NCBI GenBank assembly: GCA_964612995.1
Contig: CAZTGE010000109.1
Coordinates: 1-14,121, forward strand
Length of the DNA stretch: 14,121 nucleotides
Source of the DNA: SLQH01 sp964612995
Lineage (GTDB): Bacteria > Planctomycetota > UBA11346
Direction: 5' to 3'
The stretch's first letter is position 1. Every line of letters begins with the position of its first letter. Below are positions 1 to 6,630 of the stretch, piece by piece. The notes beneath the pieces are model-generated. The model worked only from the letters and a program-made list of their open reading frames with translations, made no database searches and was not told the DNA's origin. The position numbers and the translations under genes were made by a program.

Positions 1-35
1 TGACGCAGGTGGAGGCGAGGCATGGCCCTCATGTG

Positions 36-54
36 CGAGCTTTGAGTCGCCCTG
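36..54 (+). repeat. Copy 1 of a short dispersed repeat
   Basis: The 19-mer CGAGCTTTGAGTCGCCCTG differs at two positions from the reverse complement of 11058-11076, and at three from 11172-11190 on the + strand. The core CTTTGAG followed by GCCCTG is shared by all three. Nothing in the window codes for a transposase, so I can only call it a dispersed repeat of unknown origin. Here it lies upstream of the rubrerythrin promoter region. Confidence 0.5.
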
Positions 55-73
55 GAGCGCCGCGCGTGCGAGC

Positions 74-100
74 TTGACCGGTCGGTGACGCGCTCACACT
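74..100 (+). promoter_or_regulatory. Possible sigma70-type promoter for rubrerythrin
   Basis: TTGACC at 74-79 and CACACT at 95-100 are separated by 15 nt, which is short of the usual 16-18. The -35 match is good and the -10 match is weak. If used, transcription would begin near 106-108, right at the base of the 105-125 hairpin, giving a leader of roughly 30 nt. Spacing and the weak -10 keep this tentative. Confidence 0.35.
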
Positions 101-104
101 GGTG

Positions 105-125
105 CCCCACGCCAGCCGCGTGGGG
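105..125 (+). promoter_or_regulatory. Leader hairpin overlapping the rubrerythrin Shine-Dalgarno
   Basis: CCCCACGC (105-112) and GCGTGGGG (118-125) form a perfect 8-bp stem around the 5-nt loop CAGCC. The purine-rich ribosome binding site runs from 122 to 130, with GGAGG at 124-128. The 3' arm therefore contains part of the Shine-Dalgarno sequence. The fold could limit ribosome access or protect the 5' end of the mRNA. The structure is seen directly; its function is inference. Confidence 0.45.
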
Positions 126-136
126 AGGGGTGCGCC

Positions 137-712
137 ATGCCCGCGATCACCGGGACCCGGACCGAGAAGAACCTGCTCGCCGCCTTCGCGGGCGAGTCGC
201 AGGCACGTAATCGATACACTTATTTCGCCTCGCAGGCCCGCAAGGAGGGCCTGATGCAGATCTCGCAGGTCTTCGCCGAGACTGCGGATCAGGAGGCGAT
301 GCATGCCAAGCGCTTCTTCTCGCATCTTGAAGGTGGCGAGGTCGAGATCACCGCCGCTTTCCCGGCGGGGGTGATCGGCGATTCGGCGGCCAATCTGCGC
401 GCCGGGGCGGCCGGCGAGCATCATGAGTGGTCCACGCTCTATCCCGGCTTCGCCGGTATCGCGCGCGAGGAGGGTTTCAATACCATCGCCGCGTTGTTCG
501 ACCACGTCAGCGTGGCCGAGAAGCAGCACGAACGCCGCTACCTCGGTCTGCTGGCCAACGTGGAGGCGGGGACGGTGTTCGCGCGCAGCGAGCCGGTCGT
601 CTGGCGTTGCCTCAAGTGCGGATATCTGCACGAGGGGACGGCTGCGCCGCCGCTGTGCCCCGCCTGCGCCCATCCGCAGGGCTGGTTCGAGATCCTGGCC
701 GAGAACTGGTGA
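137..712 (+). CDS. rbr: Rubrerythrin (non-haem di-iron peroxidase)
   Basis: The 191-residue protein has the full rubrerythrin layout. Residues 1-145 are a ferritin-like four-helix domain and residues 155-187 a C-terminal rubredoxin domain. Residues matching the di-iron ligands of the family are present: Glu20, Glu53 with His56, Glu94, Glu97, Glu128 and His131. The rubredoxin iron site is Cys158-x-x-Cys161 and Cys174-x-x-Cys177. Such enzymes reduce hydrogen peroxide in the cytoplasm using electrons passed through the rubredoxin centre, and are typical of anaerobes and microaerophiles. The ATG at 137 lies 8 nt after GGAGG, and the start MPAITGTRTEKNL fits the family. A hairpin overlaps the ribosome binding site. 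The gene is separated from trpG by 73 nt holding a GC hairpin, so it may be its own transcript. No partner reductase is in the window. Confidence 0.95.
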   Translation: MPAITGTRTEKNLLAAFAGESQARNRYTYFASQARKEGLMQISQVFAETADQEAMHAKRFFSHLEGGEVEITAAFPAGVIGDSAANLRAGAAGEHHEWSTLYPGFAGIAREEGFNTIAALFDHVSVAEKQHERRYLGLLANVEAGTVFARSEPVVWRCLKCGYLHEGTAAPPLCPACAHPQGWFEILAENW

Positions 713-736
713 TCGTCCGCTCCGTGCCCGCTCCCT

Positions 737-758
737 GCCGGGCCCCCACGGGCCCGGC
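737..758 (+). terminator. GC-rich hairpin between rubrerythrin and trpG
   Basis: GCCGGGCCC (737-745) and GGGCCCGGC (750-758) form a perfect 9-bp all-GC stem with a CCAC loop. It begins 24 nt after the rubrerythrin stop and ends 27 nt before the trpG start. No T-run follows, so it is not a canonical intrinsic terminator. It may be a weak terminator, an attenuator of read-through, or an mRNA stability element. Confidence 0.4.
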
Positions 759-785
759 CTCATCGGTCCCGTCCGGACGCAGCGC

Positions 786-1358
786 ATGATCCTGGTCATC
801 GATAACTACGACAGCTTCACCTTCAACCTGGTCCAGTACCTGTGGGAGCTCGGCGCCGAACTCGAGGTGCGTCGCAACGACGAGCTCGATGTCGACCAGG
901 CTCTGGCGCTGCGGCCCGAGCGGGTGCTGATCTCGCCGGGTCCCTGCACCCCGCGCGAGGCGGGGATCAGCATCGCGCTGGTCGTTGCCTGCGCGCAGCA
1001 GCGGATCCCGCTGCTCGGCGTGTGTCTCGGCCATCAGGCCATCGGCGAGGCCTTCGGCGGGGTGGTCGAACGCTGCGAGCGGCTGATGCACGGCAAGACC
1101 AGCGAGGTGACCCACGACAGACAGGGGGTGTTCACCGGCGTGCCCGACCCGTTCACCGCCACCCGCTATCACAGCCTGACCGTCAATCCCGACCTGCCCG
1201 AGGGCCTGATCGCCACGGCCTGGACCACCGACCGCCACGAGCTGATGGGCATCCGCCACCGCGAGCTGCCGATCGAGGGGGTCCAGTTCCATCCCGAGAG
1301 CTTCCTCACCGAACACGGTCACGCGATGCTCGGCAATTTCCTGCAGGGGGCGCGATGA
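786..1358 (+). CDS. trpG: Glutamine amidotransferase subunit of anthranilate / aminodeoxychorismate synthase
   Basis: The 190-residue protein is a stand-alone class I glutamine amidotransferase. It releases ammonia from glutamine and delivers it to a chorismate-using partner (TrpE for tryptophan, PabB for folate). The N-terminus ILVIDNYDSFTFNL is the family hallmark. The nucleophile is Cys80 in GVCLGHQAIGEAFGG, and the other triad residues are His169 and Glu171 in QFHPES. MHGKTS at 101-106 is the conserved stretch typical of TrpG/PabA. The frame is open upstream to 423 inside rubrerythrin, but homology begins exactly at the ATG at 786; the ribosome site there is weak (GGA, 8 nt upstream). The stop overlaps the scpB start in ATGA. 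Neither trpE nor pabB nor other trp genes are in the window, so which pathway it serves cannot be decided; pabA is the alternative symbol. Confidence 0.9.
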   Translation: MILVIDNYDSFTFNLVQYLWELGAELEVRRNDELDVDQALALRPERVLISPGPCTPREAGISIALVVACAQQRIPLLGVCLGHQAIGEAFGGVVERCERLMHGKTSEVTHDRQGVFTGVPDPFTATRYHSLTVNPDLPEGLIATAWTTDRHELMGIRHRELPIEGVQFHPESFLTEHGHAMLGNFLQGAR

Positions 1359-2104
1359 CCTCCGCGCTGCCCCTTGTCGCCGCCGTCGCCAGCGATGCGG
1401 CCGTGGTCGCCGGTGCACATAGCGCCGTGTCGGCACAGAAGACCTCGGCCCCGGGCGTGGCCGCGTCTGCCCAGTCGGCGCCGCTGGTGGAGACGCTCGA
1501 CGCTGCGAGTGCCCGCTCCGCGCTCGACGCCCAGATCGGGCAGATGGGCGGTGCCGACGACCTGGTGCCCGATACCGTCGACCTGCCGCCGATCGAGTTG
1601 CGCGGGGTGATCGAGGGCCTGCTGTTCGTCAGCACCCGCCCCTTGACCACCGAGCGCATCGCCGCCCTGCTGCCCGGGGCGCAGCCGGCCTATCTCACAG
1701 GCTTCCTCGCCGGTCTGGCCGATCGCTACCGCCGTGAGCGACGGGGGTGGGATCTGCGGCAGATCGGCGCGAGCTGGCAATTGCTCACCCGCAGCGACTT
1801 CCACGCCTGGGTGCGCCAGCTCGATCGCAAGGAGCTGCCCTCGCGCCTGACCCGCAGCGCGATGGAGACGCTGGCGATCGTTGCTTACAAGCAGCCGATC
1901 CATCGGGGTGAGATCGAGGATATCCGCGGGGTGCAGTCGGGCCCGATGCTGCGGCAGCTGATGGACCTCAAACTGATCCAGGTCGTGGGTCGCAGCGAGG
2001 AACTGTTGGGAAAACCCATGCTCTACGGCACCACCGATGTCTTCCTCGACCGTTTCGGCCTGGCATCGAGCGACGATCTGCCGCGGGATCACGAGTTCGG
2101 GTGA
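1355..2104 (+). CDS. scpB: Segregation and condensation protein B (ScpB)
   Basis: ScpB binds the kleisin ScpA and forms the SMC complex that compacts and separates bacterial chromosomes. Residues about 79-240 match the family, with two winged-helix domains. The diagnostic stretch is ETLAIVAYKQP (171-181), followed by the IRGV region (190-193), then GKPMLYGTTDVFLDRFGL (219-236) at the end. The ATG at 1355 overlaps the trpG stop (ATGA) and has AGGGGG 4 nt upstream, so I chose it. This gives 249 residues, longer than most ScpB proteins, because of an Ala/Ser/Val-rich, apparently disordered extension of about 78 residues. A shorter start at Met64 (base 1544) has only a weak ribosome site. ScpA, normally the neighbour, is not in the window; its place upstream is taken by trpG. 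Confidence 0.92.
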   Translation: MTSALPLVAAVASDAAVVAGAHSAVSAQKTSAPGVAASAQSAPLVETLDAASARSALDAQIGQMGGADDLVPDTVDLPPIELRGVIEGLLFVSTRPLTTERIAALLPGAQPAYLTGFLAGLADRYRRERRGWDLRQIGASWQLLTRSDFHAWVRQLDRKELPSRLTRSAMETLAIVAYKQPIHRGEIEDIRGVQSGPMLRQLMDLKLIQVVGRSEELLGKPMLYGTTDVFLDRFGLASSDDLPRDHEFG

Positions 2105-2159
2105 TCTGCGCACGGTCGACGGCAGAAAGGCGACAGGCGCGAAGCCGACGGGAGAGCCG

Positions 2160-4361
2160 ATGAGCCGGTACGGCTGGGTAGCGTTGCTGCTGGCGGTGAT
2201 CGCTCTCACGATCTACCTCTTCCGGCCCGTCGACCAGGCGGCCGACCATCGCACCCTGCTCGCGCAGCGACTCGACGCTGCCCACGTAATCATCGAACTG
2301 CCCGATCTGCACCAGGAGCTGCGCGGCGACGAGCTGGTGATCAATGGTCTGGAGCGTGATCCCGATCCGCGTGCGGTCGCGCGGATGCGGCGTGGTCTGG
2401 CGCGGCTGCAGTGGAACGAGCGCGTCGCCGTCGGCGCGAGCGAGCTGCCGGCCTACGGCATCGACGGCAGCCGGTGGATCGAGCTCGATGGCGAGCGTAT
2501 CGCCTGGGGCGTCAAGCGCGATGTGTTGTGGGTCCACGATCCGCGCGCCGCGATGGTGTTCGCCTGCGGCGACGCGGCCGTGGCAGGGGAGTTGCGGCGC
2601 CGGCTCGGACGGCTCGATCAGCCGGACCTGCTGCCCAGCTCACCGCTGGTCGCGCTCGAGCTCGAGCAGCGACGGCTGGTCGCCACCGGCGAGCAACCCG
2701 GCAGATGGGTCGATGCCGCCCGGCCGCTGGCGCCGCCTTACGATTATCGGGTCGCGGCACTGCTACGCGTGTTCGCCGGTTTCACCCTCGGCGACCTCGA
2801 CGGCGTGGCGTTGCCACCGGGGGCCGAGCAGCGCGCCGCGTGCCGGCTCGAGCGCGCCGACGCGCCGCCGCTGGAGCTGCGCCTGTTCGCTGGCGATGGG
2901 CGCCATGTGGTCGAGCTGGTCGGCTATCCCCCCCAGGCGATCACGGCCGCAGCCGCGGCGGCGTGGCAGAAGACCGCTGCGCGATTCGCCGAGGACTACC
3001 TGTTCAACATCGACGTGCGCTTCGCGCCGCAGCCGCTGAACCAGGTCGTGGTCACCCGCGGCGAGGAGCTGTTGCTGCGGCTCGATCACGACCCGACCGT
3101 CGGCGCCCAGGATCTGGCCTCCCCCTGGAGCGTGACCTGGCCGGAGGGGCATGGTTCCGGCACCGATACCGCCGGTGAGGAGGTCTTCGCCGCCCTCAAC
3201 GACATTCCGCTCGCCACCTGGCAGCGGCGCGATGCACCCCTGTGGCAGCCGGCGCCCGATCCCGCTGCGATCACCATCCGCTGTGAGGGCCACGGCCTCG
3301 GGGCGCATGGGCGCTGGCTGCGGATCGCTGGCGATCGGGTGCAGAATGCCTGGTATACCGGTACGGCGCAGCGCGTGCCGGCATTGCTGCGCTCGCCGGG
3401 ACCGCCGCCGCTGCTCGATGACCGGCTGATCCGCGTGGCGCGGGAACGTCTGGCCAAACTGCAGCGCGTGCGTGTAGAGGATGCGGCGCAGGTGGCGGAG
3501 GTGATCGAACGTGGCGCGGGCGGTTGGTCGCTGCTGCCGGTACGGGTGGTCGAGGACCAGCGCGTGCCTGGGGAGCGACGGGCCGCCGACCCGGTCGCGA
3601 TCGCGCGGCTGGTCCGGGCCCTGCAGCTGGCCCCGGCCCCGGTGCTCGCCCTCGCCGGACCCGAGGACGAGGCCATCGGACGCGCGCCTGGCGATCGGCG
3701 TCTGCTGGTGCGGATCGTACCCCCGGCGATCACCGGCATTCGCGATGGGGTCGCGCTTGGCGACACGGTGGTGCGCGACTGGCAGCTCGCCCTGCGCCGC
3801 GAGGGTGAGCAGTGGCGCGGGGTCGACTTGGAGCTGGGGGTGGTCCGTCACTTCGATCCAGACCTGGTGGAGGCGCTGTTCGCCTCGGTGACCCGGACCC
3901 TGGTGCTCAGCGTGCTGCCCTCGCAGGTGGTGGCCATCTCCGTCGATCTCGCCGACGGCGAAGCGACGAGCGACTACACGATCGAGCGTGGGCCCGATGG
4001 CTGGACGCTGATCACGCCAGCCGGGCGGCGGGTCTGCGAGGATGCCGTGGTCAGGCGCTATCTGCGCTTCCTCACCCGGCTCGAGGCGCTGGAGCACGAG
4101 CCGCAGGCCCCGGCGCCGGCGCCGGACACCGGCGATCCGCTCGCGGGGAGCCTGCGTCTGCGGCTGCCGGGGGCCGGTCACGTCGATGAGCACCTCAGCC
4201 TGCACATCGCGGCTCCGACTGGCGAACAGCCGGTCGCCGTCGGCGTGACCAGCGATGCGGGCCGCGACGTGGCGCGGCCCGGACGCCTGCTGATCCCTCC
4301 GGCGGCCGCCCGGCGCCTGCTGCCGCCGGCCTCCTTCTTCGCCGCGGCTGAGGGCCGCTGA
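2160..4361 (+). CDS. Membrane-anchored DUF4340-like protein
   Basis: The 733-residue protein has one N-terminal membrane segment (about residues 5-21, GWVALLLAVIALTIYLF). The rest is soluble and probably lies outside the cytoplasmic membrane. At least three stretches share a pattern of a beta-strand pair, an R-x-x-G-x-W element, and a helix with a repeating LV/R-x-L motif: about residues 163-212, 436-498 and 591-646. This resembles the repeated modules of DUF4340 proteins, but the match is by eye. The linker at 650-657 is Pro/Ala-rich. No catalytic motif is recognisable. The ATG at 2160 has GGGAGAG just upstream, and the frame is open to 2037 inside scpB without homology. The stop lies 2 nt before rsmA, so the two are probably translated together. 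DUF4340 proteins often accompany GldFG-type ABC transporters; none is here. Function unknown. Confidence 0.6.
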   Translation: MSRYGWVALLLAVIALTIYLFRPVDQAADHRTLLAQRLDAAHVIIELPDLHQELRGDELVINGLERDPDPRAVARMRRGLARLQWNERVAVGASELPAYGIDGSRWIELDGERIAWGVKRDVLWVHDPRAAMVFACGDAAVAGELRRRLGRLDQPDLLPSSPLVALELEQRRLVATGEQPGRWVDAARPLAPPYDYRVAALLRVFAGFTLGDLDGVALPPGAEQRAACRLERADAPPLELRLFAGDGRHVVELVGYPPQAITAAAAAAWQKTAARFAEDYLFNIDVRFAPQPLNQVVVTRGEELLLRLDHDPTVGAQDLASPWSVTWPEGHGSGTDTAGEEVFAALNDIPLATWQRRDAPLWQPAPDPAAITIRCEGHGLGAHGRWLRIAGDRVQNAWYTGTAQRVPALLRSPGPPPLLDDRLIRVARERLAKLQRVRVEDAAQVAEVIERGAGGWSLLPVRVVEDQRVPGERRAADPVAIARLVRALQLAPAPVLALAGPEDEAIGRAPGDRRLLVRIVPPAITGIRDGVALGDTVVRDWQLALRREGEQWRGVDLELGVVRHFDPDLVEALFASVTRTLVLSVLPSQVVAISVDLADGEATSDYTIERGPDGWTLITPAGRRVCEDAVVRRYLRFLTRLEALEHEPQAPAPAPDTGDPLAGSLRLRLPGAGHVDEHLSLHIAAPTGEQPVAVGVTSDAGRDVARPGRLLIPPAAARRLLPPASFFAAAEGR

Positions 4362-4363
4362 GG

Positions 4364-5203
4364 ATGGCCGGTCTGCCGACGCGCCTGCGCTCGCAGCTCG
4401 CCGCCCACGGTCTCGCGCCGACCCGGCGGCTGGGGCAGAATTTCCTCATCGACGCCCAGGCGCTCGCAGTGATCGTCGCCGCCCTCGACGCCGCCCCTGG
4501 CGAGCGGGTGGTCGAGGTCGGTCCGGGCACCGGCTTGTTGACCGAGGGTCTGCTCGCGGCCGGCTGCACCGTGCTGGCGGTCGAGATCGATGCCGGGCTG
4601 GTGCGGTTGCTGGCGCAGGAGCAGGAGCATCCGCAGCTCACGGTGGTCCATGGCGACTGCCTCGCGGGCAAGAATGCGCTGCATCCGGCGATTGTCGCCT
4701 TCGCGCGCGAGCCCTGGAGCCTGTGCGCCAACCTGCCCTACGACGTGTCGATCCCGGTGCTGCTCAACGCGCTCTGTCTGCCACGTCCACCACGGCGGAT
4801 GGTGGTCACGGTACAGCTCGAGGCCGCGCGCCGGCTGTGCGCCGGTCCGGGCGAGCCCGCTTGGGGCGCGAGCGCGGCGGTCGCCGCGGCATCGGGCACG
4901 GGGCGGATCCTGCGCCGCCTGCCGCCGGGCTGTTTCCACCCGCGACCGCGGGTGGAGAGCGCGGTGCTGGAGTGGCGGGTCGAGCGTGCGGTGCCGGCGG
5001 CTTTCGGCCGGATGTGTCGCGATCTGTTCGCTTTCCGCCGCAAACAGCTCTCGCGCGCCCTGCGGGACTGTAAGCATGCTGCAGACAGCGCGTATGCCCT
5101 GTGTGGGCATGCCGGGCTCGATCCGCAGCAGCGGGTCGAACGCTTGACGGTGGACCAGCTGTTGGCGCTGCATGCGGCATGGACGGAAATGGAGGCGGAA
5201 TGA
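4364..5203 (+). CDS. rsmA: 16S rRNA adenine dimethyltransferase (RsmA/KsgA)
   Basis: RsmA transfers four methyl groups from S-adenosylmethionine to two adjacent adenines in helix 45 of 16S rRNA, a late check in small-subunit assembly. The 279-residue length is normal. The motifs are in order: RRLGQNFLID (21-30), the SAM-binding EVGPGTG (51-57), the acidic loop VEID (73-76), HGD (96-98), the target-adenine motif NLPY (123-126), and FHPRPRVES (191-199). After HGD there is a short insert, CLAGKNALHPAI (99-110), not found in the E. coli enzyme; I recall similar inserts in PVC-group proteins. The conserved helix after the NLPY domain (QLEAARRL) is intact. GAGGG at 4350-4354 lies 9 nt before the ATG. 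The upstream gene ends 2 nt away, and the downstream foldase overlaps the stop by ATGA. Confidence 0.93.
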   Translation: MAGLPTRLRSQLAAHGLAPTRRLGQNFLIDAQALAVIVAALDAAPGERVVEVGPGTGLLTEGLLAAGCTVLAVEIDAGLVRLLAQEQEHPQLTVVHGDCLAGKNALHPAIVAFAREPWSLCANLPYDVSIPVLLNALCLPRPPRRMVVTVQLEAARRLCAGPGEPAWGASAAVAAASGTGRILRRLPPGCFHPRPRVESAVLEWRVERAVPAAFGRMCRDLFAFRRKQLSRALRDCKHAADSAYALCGHAGLDPQQRVERLTVDQLLALHAAWTEMEAE

Positions 5204-6510
5204 CGAGATTCGGGAACGGCGTGAGGGTGGTGGCCATGGCCTGCGTGTTCGCATGCATGGCGCCGATCGCGAGCGCGGAGCAGGAGCCGGAGCCGCCGGC
5301 GATCACCGGTACGACGCCGGTGGCGTGGGTCGATGGCGCGCCGATCCTGTTGCGTGACCTCGAGACCTCGTTGCTGCGCAAGGAGGGGACCGAGACGCTG
5401 ATGCAGCTGGTCTCGCGGCAGCTGGAAAACATCCCCTGGTCCCGGCTCGGGGACGACGACGTGCTGGTGGCGATGGGCAACTGGCAGGTGCCGCGCATTC
5501 TGCTGGTCTCGGAGCTGCTCGCCGAGGCCGGACCCAAGGTCCGCAACGAGCTGGTCAACCTGAGCATGGTCCGCCACGCCCTGGAGCGTCACGGGATCGA
5601 GATCACCGGCGAGGTGCTCTACGAGGAGCTCTCGCGTCAGGAGCGGGTGTTCCGGCGCAAGCTCGAAGAGAAGGACCTGCCGATCGTGCCCTTCGCCTCC
5701 TACCTCGAACAGAAGGAGGGGCTCGATCTGGAGGCCTACATGGCCCAGGCGAGTTTCCGTATGGCCGCGGGCCTGCATGCGTTGGTGCTCGAGAAGACGA
5801 TCGTCGCGCCCGACGCCCAGGCCGAGGAGCAACTGCTGCGTGACCACTTCGCGCAGCATCCCGACCGCTTCGGCGACCCGGCCGCGGTCAAGCTGGCGGT
5901 GATCCATCGCCCCTTCGATGACAGCGCGCCCGAGGCCGGCGGCGAGGGCGCGGTGTCGCCCGCGGTCAAGGAACGCCAGCGCCGCAGCGTCGAGCGCCTG
6001 CGCGCGGACATCATCGCCGACAACCAGCTCGATTTCGCCCGCGCCTGGCGTTTCTGGGGCCGGGCCTACGACCCGGGCGCCAACAGTGGCGGACAGGTCG
6101 GCTGGGTCGATGCCGACGGGCGGCCCTCGGTCGATGGGGCCCGCCCCCTGCCGGCGAGCGTGATGGACGAGATCTTCGCCGCGGCGACCGAGGCCGACCT
6201 TGCGGCCGGCGGGGTGTTCCTGCCGGTGCTCGAGCACGCGGATGGCCTGCTGTTGGTGCGGGTGCTCGCGCGTCGCGACGCCGACTACCCGCCCTTCGCC
6301 GCGGTGCGCGACGCGGTGCGGCGTGACTTCATCGAATCGGACATCGCGCACTGGACCGACCAGATGCGACAGATGATCCGGCGCGAGACCGAGGTCCGCT
6401 TCGCCGGCTCGGGCGAGGAGCCAGGCTGGAACGAGATCCTCGAGGCCCGTCGTGAGGCCGCCGCACACTATCGCGAGGCGCTGGGCCACGAATTCCGTCC
6501 TGGACAGTAG
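5200..6510 (+). CDS. Secreted parvulin-type peptidyl-prolyl isomerase (SurA-like)
   Basis: The 436-residue protein begins with a Sec signal peptide (hydrophobic 8-22, predicted cleavage after Ala26 in IASA-EQ), so it acts outside the inner membrane. Residues 40-56 (VAWVDGAPILLRDLE) resemble the start of SurA/PrsA chaperone domains. Residues about 60-215 are mostly helical with charged stretches. Residues about 226-375 look like a parvulin fold: a strand VKLAVIH, an Arg-rich helix, GGQVGWVDADGR (297-308), an EIFAAA helix, and a final VLEHADGLLLVRVLARRD strand pair. The catalytic residues are less clear than in PpiC or SurA, so a purely chaperone role is possible. The ATG at 5200 has GGAGG 4 nt upstream and overlaps the rsmA stop. 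A longer reading from 5101 would remove the signal peptide from the N-terminus. Confidence 0.75.
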   Translation: MTRFGNGVRVVAMACVFACMAPIASAEQEPEPPAITGTTPVAWVDGAPILLRDLETSLLRKEGTETLMQLVSRQLENIPWSRLGDDDVLVAMGNWQVPRILLVSELLAEAGPKVRNELVNLSMVRHALERHGIEITGEVLYEELSRQERVFRRKLEEKDLPIVPFASYLEQKEGLDLEAYMAQASFRMAAGLHALVLEKTIVAPDAQAEEQLLRDHFAQHPDRFGDPAAVKLAVIHRPFDDSAPEAGGEGAVSPAVKERQRRSVERLRADIIADNQLDFARAWRFWGRAYDPGANSGGQVGWVDADGRPSVDGARPLPASVMDEIFAAATEADLAAGGVFLPVLEHADGLLLVRVLARRDADYPPFAAVRDAVRRDFIESDIAHWTDQMRQMIRRETEVRFAGSGEEPGWNEILEARREAAAHYREALGHEFRPGQ

Positions 6511-6585
6511 CCCCTGTGTTGTCCACTGCGTGGCCGGGTTCCCCCGCTTGGGTCACACACCAGGGGTGGTGCCTGAGCGGTGCGA

Positions 6586-6613
6586 TTGGCCGTTTCGCGA
6601 GCCCGGCTACACT
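6586..6613 (+). promoter_or_regulatory. Sigma70-like promoter of the pilT-pilB-pilC operon
   Basis: TTGGCC (6586-6591) and TACACT (6608-6613) are spaced by 16 nt. Each matches four of six consensus positions, with the TA-T core of the -10 intact. Transcription would start near 6620, leaving a leader of only about 11 nt before the pilT ATG. It lies in the 120-nt gap after the foldase gene, which supports a new transcription unit here. An inverted repeat brackets the -10 box. Confidence 0.5.
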
Positions 6614-6618
6614 CGCGA
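6595..6618. promoter_or_regulatory. Inverted repeat bracketing the pilT -10 box (candidate operator)
   Basis: TCGCGAG (6595-6601) and CTCGCGA (6612-6618) are perfect 7-bp arms separated by 10 nt. The centre-to-centre distance is 17 bp, close to what a dimeric helix-turn-helix protein would contact on one DNA face. The arms lie on either side of the -10 hexamer, where a bound protein would block RNA polymerase. No regulator gene is in the window. This is a structural observation; repression is inferred. Confidence 0.4.
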
Positions 6619-6630
6619 TGCGAGGACGGT

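Noticed and set aside
423..785. Longer trpG start giving a 311-residue protein
   Set aside because: The extra 121 residues overlap rubrerythrin in another frame and resemble no family; TrpG homology begins at the ATG at 786.
2763..4205. 480-codon open frame on the - strand opposite the DUF4340-like gene
   Set aside because: Low-complexity Arg/Gln/His-rich translation, no family resemblance; antisense shadow.
4738..6489. 583-codon open frame on the - strand opposite rsmA and the foldase gene
   Set aside because: It lies antisense to two well-supported genes. Its translation is His/Arg/Gly-rich without a recognisable family, a common by-product of GC-rich codon use.
6501..6566. Terminator after the foldase gene
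   Set aside because: TGGACA/TGTCCA (6501-6506 and 6520-6525) and CCCCTG/CAGGGG (6511-6516 and 6561-6566) can pair, but the stems are short, the loops long and no T-run follows.
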